NCBI RefSeq assembly: GCF_006912135.1
Contig: NZ_VIRS01000002.1
Location: forward strand, 248,001 to 312,000
DNA from: Cryptosporangium phraense
GTDB taxonomy: Bacteria > Actinomycetota > Actinomycetes > Mycobacteriales > Cryptosporangiaceae
Reading direction: 5' to 3'
Length of the DNA: 64,000 nt
Made by a program: the position numbers and the translations under genes. Numbering within the stretch: the stretch's first letter is position 1; every line of letters starts with the position of its first letter. The notes below the pieces were generated by a model that was not told the DNA's origin, searched no databases, and saw only the letters and a program-made list of their open reading frames with translations. This document shows, one piece after another, positions 9,901 to 18,808 of the stretch.

Positions 9901-11309
9901 CCTGCCGGGCGACGCCGGCCGCCACGGGCCACCTTTGCCCGTTTCGCTGCGGCCTCGGCTGCAGCTGCTCGCGCTGCCGCGGCCTCCGCGGCAGCCAGCC
10001 GGGCGGCGGCCGCGGTGTCTGCGGCATAGGCCGCGGCGGCGGCCAGCGCGGCAGCGGCGATCTCCGCCGCGCGCGCCGGAGCGGCAGCATCGTCGGCGGC
10101 CACGATCGGACCTGCGGCATCCGCCCGATCGGCGGCATCCGCGTGACCGCCATCCGACGAAGCGGCGCCATCCGCCTGCACAACGGCACCCGCCTGCGCG
10201 GCACCACCGGCCTGCGCGGCATCACCCGCCTGCGCAACGGCACCCGCCCGCGCGGCGGCACCCGAGTCGGCGCCTGCAGCCGTCCCGGCGGCCGACTCGG
10301 ATCCGGCCGCCCCGATTCCCCCGACGCCTATCTCGCTTCCCAAGGCAGCCACGGATCCGGCTCCGGCGGCATCGGCCCCCGCGGCCAGAGACACCGACCC
10401 CACCCGAGCCACCGCCCCATACCCCGGCCGCAACCCCCGCCGGTACTCGAGAGCAACCTCCACCACCTCGGCCCGCAACCCCGAAGGCACCCCGAAAACC
10501 GGCAACGCCTCGCCGAGCACGGTCAGCGCATACGTGTCCTGATTGTCCCGGCAGACCTCACACGGCGGCTCCGACCGCGACCCGTACAAATGCCTCTCGA
10601 TCACCCCGCGCATCGCGCCCGGACGGCCCTCCGCGGCGCCCGCATGCCGGACGAGACGACGCAGGTCGGTGCACCTCTCCGACCCGTACCAGACCGCCAC
10701 CGCGGTGGTCAGCGTCGCCCGGATGCGGTCCCTCGAACGATTCAGCACCGTGAGCGGATGACGCCCACCGATCACGGTGAGTAGGTCGCGCTCGGCCAGC
10801 AGGTCGTGCCACTCGAGCTCGAACAGCAGGCGCTCGCGGTGGCTCAGCGACTCCATCGCTCGCCACACCAGGCGCCGGAGCTCACCATCGCTGCCGGAGT
10901 CCATGATCCCGACCAGAATCGCGGTGGAGGAGTCTCGGCGGGCTCGCCCGCCGGCTCGCAGCCCGCTCTCGTAGGCGGCCCTGGCGACCGCCGTGCGCAG
11001 TTGCTCCGGCCTGGTCAGCCGGGCCGACGCGACGCTGCCGAGCGTCTGCCCCAACGCGTAAGTGGCCTGCGAGCCGTCGCGGAGCGTCCGCATGAAAAGA
11101 CCGAACAGCCAACGGTGGTAGCGGTCGAAGAGGGCATCGAGTCCGGCGCGCGAGATACCGTCGGTCTCATCGTTGGAGTGGCGGCGGAAGCCGCCGGCCC
11201 AGCTGGCCCGGGTACCGGGCGCAGCGGGGGAGTCACCCTGGCGCAGGGCCGCGAGCACCGACGCGTCGTCCCGTAAGCCATACGGAAGGGCGTCGCTGAT
11301 CGTGGACAT
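6963..11309 (-). CDS. Giant sigma-like, Ala/Gly-repeat, single-span membrane protein
   Basis: This 1448-residue protein is read from ATG 11309, which is preceded by GAGGAA six bases upstream. Residues about 58-110 (ALFDRYHRWLFGLFMRTLRD onward) resemble ECF sigma region 2. Residues about 150-205 (MESLSHRERLLFELEWHDLL) resemble a degenerate region 4 helix-turn-helix. Near residue 248 is a Cys pair, PPCEVCRD, like an HHCC anti-sigma motif. From about 310 to 1260 the chain is Ala/Gly/Ser/Pro-rich. This part includes four 18-residue units each containing ATTQPR or a variant near residue 475, and many GxPGAGG units. A single hydrophobic span lies at about 1284-1306 after RRRR, followed by a Pro/Ser/Thr tail of about 140 residues that should be outside the cell. 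No catalytic domain is seen. The antisense frame is a GC shadow. Confidence 0.75.
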   Translation of the reverse strand: MSTISDALPYGLRDDASVLAALRQGDSPAAPGTRASWAGGFRRHSNDETDGISRAGLDALFDRYHRWLFGLFMRTLRDGSQATYALGQTLGSVASARLTRPEQLRTAVARAAYESGLRAGGRARRDSSTAILVGIMDSGSDGELRRLVWRAMESLSHRERLLFELEWHDLLAERDLLTVIGGRHPLTVLNRSRDRIRATLTTAVAVWYGSERCTDLRRLVRHAGAAEGRPGAMRGVIERHLYGSRSEPPCEVCRDNQDTYALTVLGEALPVFGVPSGLRAEVVEVALEYRRGLRPGYGAVARVGSVSLAAGADAAGAGSVAALGSEIGVGGIGAAGSESAAGTAAGADSGAAARAGAVAQAGDAAQAGGAAQAGAVVQADGAASSDGGHADAADRADAAGPIVAADDAAAPARAAEIAAAALAAAAAYAADTAAAARLAAAEAAAARAAAAEAAAKRAKVARGGRRRPAGASITDEFATTQPRIPAEEPAAPTDFATTQPRASAAEPAAGANAAKTQPRIPASDPAAEADLATTQPSVSAGELIADADSRPASAADRAPTAGGPPVAEDAPPAPDDGKTGPTPAPISSLAAALMNGRTGATADDLGLVSSTPNTSAATQAAEMSSVAGTDAPTETSEVASLGADANGANAGATATGATATGATATGVKAPGGAAASSAAASGAAVGDSEADSSIASERNIGEAGSALDTAGAVGTAGADPGPAAPAFSTPDAGALAGSNPDAAGSAIGTPDPVGAADASAGSGARRSAGSAASVSAGSGASSSAGSGRATSAPGTGGSATHDPDAGKVAGSDPAAAGSTLAGPSAATSSAGGSAESGAGGPGMGMVSGAGIGAAAGNEPGAAGSTLDGPGTAGSTLGEPGAAGSTLGEPGAAGSTLGGPSAAASGAGGSAGTGSGAGGAGIGGVGSGPNTGASAPGMGGNAAGGPGANGMVGGDLGAAGVALGGPGVGGGSAAGHAAGGSSGSGIGGSAGEPGAGGMAGGDPGAVGTALGGSGVGGGSAGGHAAGGPSGPGIGGSAGEPGAGGVVGSDPGAMGSALGGLGGGGHAAGGSGSGVSGGAGIAGGGPGIGGGSVASLPGISGSSASGSGGGGVSGPGIDGSAGSAPGAAGGATGAPGMGGSAVGTSGASGSSVGASGAGGSAASASGAGGSAASAPQGVGFALGVGSADGAAGGAAAGHGARGAQGSGGESAESGGSLASEGLGDGAEEITASHGVLSFGTPGPERAHADFSNGARSGSPWGAPEELPPVRTFASVVPAAPSRRRRLAAYASAAAAALIFGFGAVWVIENQAAEDHTDVLAAVSPSTSDGTTVGGPSRKATAPGSNTGGNDQGNYAVDLDGNNEPAPMPRPTTPSASPKPSASSPSPSASKPSSAPPSSDSPEPTESPDDPTDVPTDKPTTPQDDPTPPTQEPPPSPTVPRSSPATILIPA

Positions 11310-11493
11310 GCAGTTCCTCGCCTCCGGTCGCCCCTCGAGTCTCTCACCCTTGGGCCAGATGCCCGAGGACGTTCCCCGCCGTTGTCATGAAACAGACTCA
11401 TCCGACGGTCTATTGACGTCTGTCGCGTCGCTTCGGTTGCGTTTTGCGGCCGATTCGGAAACCTTCACAGAACACTGCTAACCTCAAAAGGCC

Positions 11494-11996
11494 ATGAGTA
11501 CGCTCACGATCCAGGAGGCGGCGGAGACCACCGGGTGGTCACCGCGGATGCTCCGCTACATCGAACAGGTCGGGCTGGTGGCCGCGCCGCGGTCGGCCGG
11601 CGGGTACCGCCTGTACGGACCGGCCGAGCTCCAACGTCTCCGGACGCTGCGCGAGCTGCTGCAGAGCTTCGACATCGGGCTCACCGACGTCGGCTTCGCG
11701 CTGCGGCTGCGCCGCGACGAGGAACTGCGGGCGGCGTTGGACGAGTGGTTCGAGGCCCGGCCGGCTCCCCCGGCGGACATCCCCGCTGACGACTGGTTGC
11801 GCTGGGAATACGACAAGCACCAGAAGTTGCTGGCCGAGATCCCGGTCGCCCAACGCTCACGCCCGGCCCCGGTTGACGCCCCTACAGGGGCCTACCCGAT
11901 AGTCGACATACCGGACGACACTGGGACGTACCCGGTCGTCGATCTCCAGGACGTCGAAAGGCGCCCTGGAGCGCACCGGAACCACGAGGAGAACTG

Positions 11997-11997
<1 letters not shown>
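11494..11997 (+). CDS. MerR family transcriptional regulator
   Basis: This 167-residue MerR-type regulator has an N-terminal winged helix-turn-helix ([20 protein letters not shown], with the wing residues [13 protein letters not shown]) and a short helical linker to about residue 115. The usual metal- or drug-binding tail is absent. Instead the C-terminus carries two similar segments, [12 protein letters not shown] and [12 protein letters not shown], of unknown role. It overlaps the ahcY start by one base (TGATG), so the two are co-translated and the regulator probably senses or controls the methyl cycle. The 184 bp upstream, shared with the divergent giant gene, is less GC-rich and should hold both promoters. 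Confidence 0.85.
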
Positions 11998-13460
<1,463 letters not shown>

Positions 13461-13505
13461 ACCGGGTGCATGACGTGCCCCGTACCGGGGTATGAGCATT
13501 CAAAA

Positions 13506-13543
13506 CGTCGTCGGGGCATCTCAGAAGAGGTGTCCCGACGACG
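13506..13543 (+). terminator. Hairpin terminator after ahcY
   Basis: An inverted repeat with 13-nt arms (CGTCGTCGGGGCA and TGTCCCGACGACG) encloses a 12-nt loop, with a single G-U type mismatch. It begins 46 bases after the ahcY stop. There is no U-tract, as is usual for high-GC actinobacterial terminators. It separates ahcY from the DUF2142 genes, so these probably have their own promoter. Confidence 0.75.
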
Positions 13544-13575
13544 GGTAACCGGGCGCGGAAGCGCCAGGAGGTTCT

Positions 13576-15168
13576 GTGTCGCTCGGATCCGTAGACAACT
13601 GGTCGCCCCGGCTCGTCCGGCCGGTCCGCTCCCGACTCGTCTTCCTGTTGGCTTTCTCCGCTTTCTTCCTGGTCAGTGCCGGTTGGGCGCTCGCGCTCCC
13701 GGCCAACGGCACGAACGACGAGGACGAGCACATCATCCGGGCCTACGGCGCGGCCAGCGGGCAGCTGTACTCGGCGCCGGTCGCGGCCGCCCGGGGCGGC
13801 GGGGCCTGGTACAGCGTCCCGCGCAGCCTGCTGCCGGTGAACGCCGACTGCGCGCAGCGCTGGGAGCTCCCGGCGTCCTGCCTGCAGCGGCCGCCGGACG
13901 ACCCGAGCCGGACCGAGATGGCCACCGCGGCGGGCCGGTACAACCCGCTGTACTACGTGCCGGTCGGCCTCCCGATGGTGATCAGCCCGAACATGGCCGG
14001 CATCGTCCTCGGCCGGCTGATCTCCGGCGCGCTGGTGTCCGCGATGCTCGCGGCGTCGGTCACGATCGCGGTCCGCCGTCGCAGCCCGCTGTTGCTGGCC
14101 GCGCTGATCGTCGCGGCCACCCCGAACATGCTGAACCTGGCCGGCTCGATCAACCCGAGCGGCCTGGAGCTCGCCGCCGGCGTGCTGACCTGGACCGCCC
14201 TGCTGACGCTGGTCCGGGCCCGGGCCGGTGAGCTCAGCGACCGCTACACCGGTCAGTTGCTGATCGCGGCCGGGATCGGCGCCGCGACCCTGGTCTCGAT
14301 CCGGACGCTCGGCCCGCTGCTGCTCGGGCTCACCGTGCTCGCCTGCATGGCCGCGGCCCGCCCCGGCCGGACGAAGGAGCTGCTCGGCCGCCGGGACTTC
14401 CGGCCGGTGGGCATCGGGGTGGCGATCGCCGGCGTCTACGGCGTCATCTGGACGCTCGTCTCCGGCGTGCTCAACAACCCGGAGGCCGAACCGACCCCGC
14501 CGGACCTCTCGGTCGTCGCCCGGATCAGCTACATCCTCGGCGACCGGCTGACCCAGTGGACCGCCCAGATCATCGGGCGGTTCAGCTACGGCGAGGTGCA
14601 GGCGCCGAACAGCCTGATCGTGGCCTGGTACGCGCTCGCGTTCCTGATCATCGTGCCGACGCTGCTGTTCGCCACCAAGCGCCAGGTGACGCTGATCCTC
14701 GGCGTGTTCGTCACCAGCGTCGTTTTCCTGGTCGGGTTCGAGGTGCTGTACTACCCGCACATCGGCTGGGGCCAGCAGAGCCGGTACGTGCTGCCGTTCG
14801 GCGTCGGCGTGCTGCTGTTCGCCGGGTGTCTGCGCCGCTGGGAGCAGCGCCTGGGTGAGGTCGCCACGCGACGGTTCGTCATGATCTGTGCGGCGGGCGC
14901 CGGCGTGATGCACGTCTGGGCTCTCGCCGTCGTCATGACCCGCTTCCAGGTCGGTCAGGGCACGAAGTCGCTCAGCGCGCTGCGCGGCTCCTGGCAGCCC
15001 GCGGTCGGGCCGGAGCTCCCGCTGTTGATCGCCGCCGTCGGCGGCGTCCTCCTCGTCGCTCTGGTCGTCTTGACGCGGACGCCGCGCGCCGCGGTCGAGG
15101 AGATCACCGTCGAGTCGGACGCGTCCTCGCTGACGACGGTGCCCACCGTGCCTACGGCGCGCTCGTAA
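13576..15168 (+). CDS. DUF2142 multi-pass membrane protein (copy 1)
   Basis: This 530-residue integral membrane protein resembles DUF2142, a family related to GT-C-fold glycosyltransferases of cell-surface polysaccharide pathways. It has an N-terminal span (about 20-42) and a conserved external loop with NGTNDEDEHIIRAYGAASGQ. In GT-C enzymes the acidic pair of this loop is catalytic. About ten further spans follow. The GTG at 13576 has AGGAGG five bases upstream. It is a clear paralogue of the next gene: both share RAYGAASGQ, RGGGAWY/F, PRSLLP and GRYNPVYY-type motifs in the same order. The donor and acceptor sugars are unknown. Confidence 0.8.
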   Translation: MSLGSVDNWSPRLVRPVRSRLVFLLAFSAFFLVSAGWALALPANGTNDEDEHIIRAYGAASGQLYSAPVAAARGGGAWYSVPRSLLPVNADCAQRWELPASCLQRPPDDPSRTEMATAAGRYNPLYYVPVGLPMVISPNMAGIVLGRLISGALVSAMLAASVTIAVRRRSPLLLAALIVAATPNMLNLAGSINPSGLELAAGVLTWTALLTLVRARAGELSDRYTGQLLIAAGIGAATLVSIRTLGPLLLGLTVLACMAAARPGRTKELLGRRDFRPVGIGVAIAGVYGVIWTLVSGVLNNPEAEPTPPDLSVVARISYILGDRLTQWTAQIIGRFSYGEVQAPNSLIVAWYALAFLIIVPTLLFATKRQVTLILGVFVTSVVFLVGFEVLYYPHIGWGQQSRYVLPFGVGVLLFAGCLRRWEQRLGEVATRRFVMICAAGAGVMHVWALAVVMTRFQVGQGTKSLSALRGSWQPAVGPELPLLIAAVGGVLLVALVVLTRTPRAAVEEITVESDASSLTTVPTVPTARS

Positions 15169-15288
15169 CCGGTTCAGAGCCGCCCCGCCGCACCGACAGG
15201 CCGCGCCGCGCGCGAGGCTGTCGCACCGGACCACTAGTGTGTCCGAGACGAGGCGGGGCAGGGGTTCTTCGCCGGAGAGGATGAGGTC

Positions 15289-16971
15289 GTGGCCGGGTCC
15301 GGAACGGCGGTCGCCCCACGCTCGGAGGCGGCCGGCCCTGGCCGGTGGGCACTGCTCCTCGCCGTGGCTTCGTTCTTCTTGATGGGCGCCGGTTGGGCCT
15401 TCGCGCTGCCGGTCAACGGCACCTACGACGAGTCCCAGCACCTGGTCCGCGCGTACGGCGCGGCCAGCGGTCAGATCTACGCGAAACCGGCCGACGCCAT
15501 CCGCGGCGGCGGCGCCTGGTTCGACGTACCGCGCAGCCTCCTGCCCGGCGACCTCGACTGCGCCTGGAAACAGCGCACGGCGGCCAGCTGCCAGACGCCC
15601 GCCCCCGACGACCGCACGTCCGAGCGGGTCGCCAGCGCGGCCGGCCGGTACAACCCGGTCTACTACGCGATCGTCGGCCTACCGCTCGTCGCCTCGCCCG
15701 ACCTCACCGGCATCGTCGCGGCCCGGCTCGTCTCGTCGCTCGGCGCCGCGGTGATGCTCGGCCTCGCGGTCTGGGTCGCGGTCCGCCGCCGTCGTCCGCT
15801 GCTGGTCGCGGGCATCGTCGTCGTCTCGACGCCGATGGCGATCGACCTCGACGGCGCGATCAACCCGAACGGCTGGGAGATCGCGGCCGGCGTCCTGCTC
15901 TGGACGACGCTGCTGACGCTGTTCCGGGCCCGCGAGGGTGAGCTGACCGAACGCTTCACCCGGCAGCTCGTCGTGCTGGCCGGGGTGGCCGGCTCGTTGC
16001 TGCTCGTGCTGCGGGCGCTCGGGCCGATCTGGCTGATCCTGATCCTCGCCGCCTGCCTGCTGCTGTCCCGGCGGGTGGCGGTGATGTCGCTGGTCCGCCG
16101 GCCCGACGTCTGGTGGGTGCTCGGGGTCGGCGCGGTCGTCGGGCTGTACGCGATCGCCTGGATGCTGCTGGCCGGCCTGTCCGACAGCGAGGGGGCGGTC
16201 GGCAACGACGCCTCGTCGATTCCCTGGTCGGACGCGGTGCGCCAGCTCTCGCTGACCCGGATGTCGTTCTGGGTCAACCAGATCGTCGGCCAGTTCAGCT
16301 ACGGCGAGACGACGCTGCCGAGCTGGACGATCATCAGCTGGTACCTGCTGGTCGGCGCGCTCGTCGGGCTGGCGCTGCTGGTCGTGAAGCGTCGGCACGC
16401 GCTGGTGCTCGTCGGCATTCTGGCGGTGTCGTTCCTGTCGCTGACCGCGCTGGAGTTCGCGTACCTGCGCAACATCGGCTGGTCGCAGCACGGCCGGTAC
16501 GTCATGCCGTTCGGGGTCGGCCTGGTGCTCGCGGCGGTGGCGCTGCGTCGCGTCGATCGGGCGCTGGGGAACACCGGCGTCGGCCGGGTCGTGCCCGGGG
16601 TCGCGGTCGTGACCGGGGTGCTCCACCTGTGGGCGCTGCTGCTCGTCCAGACGCGGTTCCAGTACGGGCTGGGGTCCGGCTTCAACATCCGCGGCGGGAG
16701 TTGGAAGCCGCCGCTCGGGGCGTTCGCCCCGCTGCTCACCGAGCTGGTCGGCGTCGCGCTGCTCGCCGTTCTGGCGTTCTGGCTGGTCCGCCGGCCCGGA
16801 ACGCGTCCCGACACCGTCCCGCTCGACCCTGCTCCGGCCGAGGGTCCCACCCGGGCCGAAGGCCCGGCTGAGGCCGAGGCTCCGGCTGGGGACTCCGTCG
16901 CGCCTGCCCCACCGGCCCAGGTCGCGTCTCCGGCCAGCTCGCGGCGGCCGGACGAGGCGGTCGCGCAGTGA
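15289..16971 (+). CDS. DUF2142 multi-pass membrane protein (copy 2)
   Basis: This 560-residue paralogue of the preceding gene has the same architecture: a first span near 20-45, the loop NGTYDESQHLVRAYGAASGQ, then AIRGGGAWFDVPRSLLPGDL, AAGRYNPVYYAIVGLPLV and about ten more spans. It differs by a C-terminal Ala/Pro/Glu-rich cytoplasmic tail from about residue 505. The GTG start at 15289 is preceded by a G/A-rich Shine-Dalgarno (GAGAGGATGAGG). Its stop overlaps the GTG start of the second adenosylhomocysteinase by 4 nt. The tandem pair probably arose by duplication, and the tail suggests separate partners or regulation. It is a predicted membrane glycosyltransferase-like protein of unknown substrate. 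Confidence 0.8.
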   Translation: MAGSGTAVAPRSEAAGPGRWALLLAVASFFLMGAGWAFALPVNGTYDESQHLVRAYGAASGQIYAKPADAIRGGGAWFDVPRSLLPGDLDCAWKQRTAASCQTPAPDDRTSERVASAAGRYNPVYYAIVGLPLVASPDLTGIVAARLVSSLGAAVMLGLAVWVAVRRRRPLLVAGIVVVSTPMAIDLDGAINPNGWEIAAGVLLWTTLLTLFRAREGELTERFTRQLVVLAGVAGSLLLVLRALGPIWLILILAACLLLSRRVAVMSLVRRPDVWWVLGVGAVVGLYAIAWMLLAGLSDSEGAVGNDASSIPWSDAVRQLSLTRMSFWVNQIVGQFSYGETTLPSWTIISWYLLVGALVGLALLVVKRRHALVLVGILAVSFLSLTALEFAYLRNIGWSQHGRYVMPFGVGLVLAAVALRRVDRALGNTGVGRVVPGVAVVTGVLHLWALLLVQTRFQYGLGSGFNIRGGSWKPPLGAFAPLLTELVGVALLAVLAFWLVRRPGTRPDTVPLDPAPAEGPTRAEGPAEAEAPAGDSVAPAPPAQVASPASSRRPDEAVAQ

Positions 16972-18239
16972 GCGCTCCGAGAATCCAGCACGACGTCGCC
17001 GACCTCGGGCTGGCCGCCCACGGCCACAACCGCATCGAGTGGGCCGACCGCTCGATGCCGGTCCTGCGCGCGATCCGCGACCGGTTCACCGCCCAGCGTC
17101 CGTTCGAGGGCGTCCGCATCGCCGCCTGCCTGAACATCACCGCCGAGACCGCGAACCTGGTCCGCACGCTGCAGGCCGGTGGCGCCGAGATCCGGCTCTG
17201 CGCGTCGAACCCGCTCTCCACCCAGGACGACACGGCGGCCGCACTCGTCTCGGAGTTCGGCGTCAGCGTGTTCGCCCGGCACCGCTCCGACGTCGTCACG
17301 TACCGCCAGCACCTGGACGCGGTACTGGCCCGCCCGCCGGAGCTGGTCCTCGACGACGCCTGCGACCTCGCCACCGCGCTGCACACCGACTACCAGGACC
17401 TGATCGCCGGGCTGCGGGGCGGCTGCGAGGAGACGACCAGCGGCGTGGTCCGGCTGCGGGCGATGGCGTCCGCCGGTGGGCTGCGGTACCCGGTCGTCGC
17501 GGTCACCGACACCCCGACGAAGAACCTCGTCGACAACCGGATCGGCACCGGCCAGTCCACGATCGACGCGTTGCTGCGCAGCACGAACACGCTGCTGGCG
17601 GGCGCGAACGTCGTCGTGGCCGGCTTCGGGTACGGCGGTCAGGGCGTCGCCGCCCGGCTCACCGGGCTCGGTGCCCGGGTCATCGTCACCGAGGTCGACC
17701 CGGGCCGGGCCCTGGACGCGACGCTCTCCGGCTACCTCGTGATGACGATGGCCGAGGCCGCGCCGCTGGGCGACGTCTTCATCACGGTCACCGGCAACCG
17801 GGACGTGATCCGGGCCGAGCACTTCGCGCTGATGAAAGACGGCGCGGTGCTGGCCAACGCCGGGCACTTCGACCTCGAGATCGACGTCGCCTGGCTCGCC
17901 GCCAACGCGATCGACCGGCACCTCGAGGTGCGTCCGCACGTCGACGAGTACGTGCAGGAAGACGGGCGGCGGCTGCTGCTGGTCGCCGAGGGGCGGGTGG
18001 CCAACCTGGCCGGGGCCGAGGGGCACCCGGCGGCGGTGATGGACGTCGCGTTCGGCATCCAGGCGCTCTCGGCCGAGTGGCTGCTGCGCAACGAGCCCGG
18101 CGCGCTCCCGGCGGCGGTCCTCGAGGTTCCGCCGGGAATCGACCGGGAAATAGCCCGCCTCAAACTCGCCGCCCTAGACGTCAACCTCGACATACTCACC
18201 GAAACCCAGCTCGCGTACCTCACTTCGTGGAGCAGCTGA
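16968..18239 (+). CDS. Second adenosylhomocysteinase, archaeal/Thermotoga type
   Basis: This 423-residue homologue of AhcY belongs to the shorter subgroup. It keeps the catalytic Asp (LDDACDLATAL), Glu (GCEETTSGVVRL), the Lys/Asp/Asn block (DTPTKNLVDNRIGTGQST), the NAD fold (GFGYGGQGVAARL) and His (NAGHFDLEID). It lacks the insertion of about 40 residues and the C-terminal KxxHYRY of the long type, ending instead with ETQLAYLTSWSS. The IGTGQST signature in place of YGCRHS is that of archaeal and Thermotoga enzymes. One archaeal member of this type is an S-inosylhomocysteine hydrolase, so the substrate here may be S-inosylhomocysteine or another SAH derivative. It is translationally coupled to the DUF2142 copy 2 gene. 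Confidence 0.88.
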   Translation: MSAPRIQHDVADLGLAAHGHNRIEWADRSMPVLRAIRDRFTAQRPFEGVRIAACLNITAETANLVRTLQAGGAEIRLCASNPLSTQDDTAAALVSEFGVSVFARHRSDVVTYRQHLDAVLARPPELVLDDACDLATALHTDYQDLIAGLRGGCEETTSGVVRLRAMASAGGLRYPVVAVTDTPTKNLVDNRIGTGQSTIDALLRSTNTLLAGANVVVAGFGYGGQGVAARLTGLGARVIVTEVDPGRALDATLSGYLVMTMAEAAPLGDVFITVTGNRDVIRAEHFALMKDGAVLANAGHFDLEIDVAWLAANAIDRHLEVRPHVDEYVQEDGRRLLLVAEGRVANLAGAEGHPAAVMDVAFGIQALSAEWLLRNEPGALPAAVLEVPPGIDREIARLKLAALDVNLDILTETQLAYLTSWSS

Positions 18240-18570
18240 CGGGTGGCAGGCCGCCGAGGGCGGTGTGGCCGCGGCGGTGATCGGAGAAGTGCAGCCAGGG
18301 CGCGAACGCGCCGCGTCGGTAGGGCCGGGGGCGTTTGTGAGTGATCCCGGTGCCCGTCGCCGTCGGGGATCCGGCCGAGTTTCTTGATGTCGACGTGGAT
18401 CAAATCGCCGGCGGCGGCGCGGCCGATCCCGGCCGCACCGAGCCGGCGGTAGCGAGAGGCCCAGCGGGCGGCGGTGGTGTGAGAGACCGGGAACGGCTCA
18501 GCGGCCCGCCACAGCGACCAACAGTCCTCGACGACGCGGCATCGTGTTTGCCGGAAGGGTTTGGCCGGGG
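18220..18570 (-). pseudogene. IS481-family transposase remnant
   Basis: The minus strand encodes scattered pieces of an IS481-type transposase. There is a helix-turn-helix segment with PVSHTTAARWASRYRRLG, then directly GDLIHVDIKKLGRIPDGDGH with the first catalytic Asp. After a frame change comes the end of the DDE domain, including GITHKRPRPYRR and HRRGHTALGGLPP, which stops at 18220 inside the convergent hydrolase gene. Large internal deletions remove most of the middle, including the second catalytic Asp and the Glu, so it cannot be active. The rest of 18571-18740 shows no further gene; terminal inverted repeats were not found. Confidence 0.75.
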
Positions 18571-18743
18571 TTGCGGTAGGCCGGGATCGGCAGCTGGGCG
18601 CCGTCCGGCCTACAGCAGGGCGTGCGGTCAGGAGGGTGTCGAGGTCTCGGTCACACGCAGACCAACGGCACCCTCCGTCGCACGTCACGGGCCAGAACGC
18701 GTCGCCACGCCGTACAGAATCAACCATCTGGGGGGACACCCGG

Positions 18744-18795
18744 TTGACGGATGCACCTAGGTAAGGCTTACCGTGCTCTGGTAAGGCTTGCCTTG
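18744..18795 (+). promoter_or_regulatory. Promoter with two tandem iron boxes (IdeR/DmdR type)
   Basis: Two adjacent sites match the actinobacterial iron box TTAGGTTAGGCTAACCTAA. Box 1 (18757-18775) contains the perfect palindrome GGTAAGGCTTACC. Box 2 (18777-18795) contains GGTAAGGCTTGCC with one mismatch. Box 1 overlaps a possible -10 (TACCGT, 18769) below a TTGACG -35 at 18744. Fe2+-loaded IdeR would therefore block transcription of efeUOB when iron is plentiful. Confidence 0.8.
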
Positions 18796-18808
18796 GTGTG
18801 AGGTCAGG

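Noticed and set aside
7885-10029. Long plus-strand open frame, Pro/Ala-rich, 714 codons
   Set aside because: It is antisense to the giant minus-strand gene, has no domain and no ribosome-binding site, and its composition is what the reverse frame of Ala/Gly repeats must give.
18341-18760. Plus-strand open frames upstream of efeU
   Set aside because: They are the reverse complement of the decayed IS481 transposase, whose protein-level motifs lie on the minus strand.
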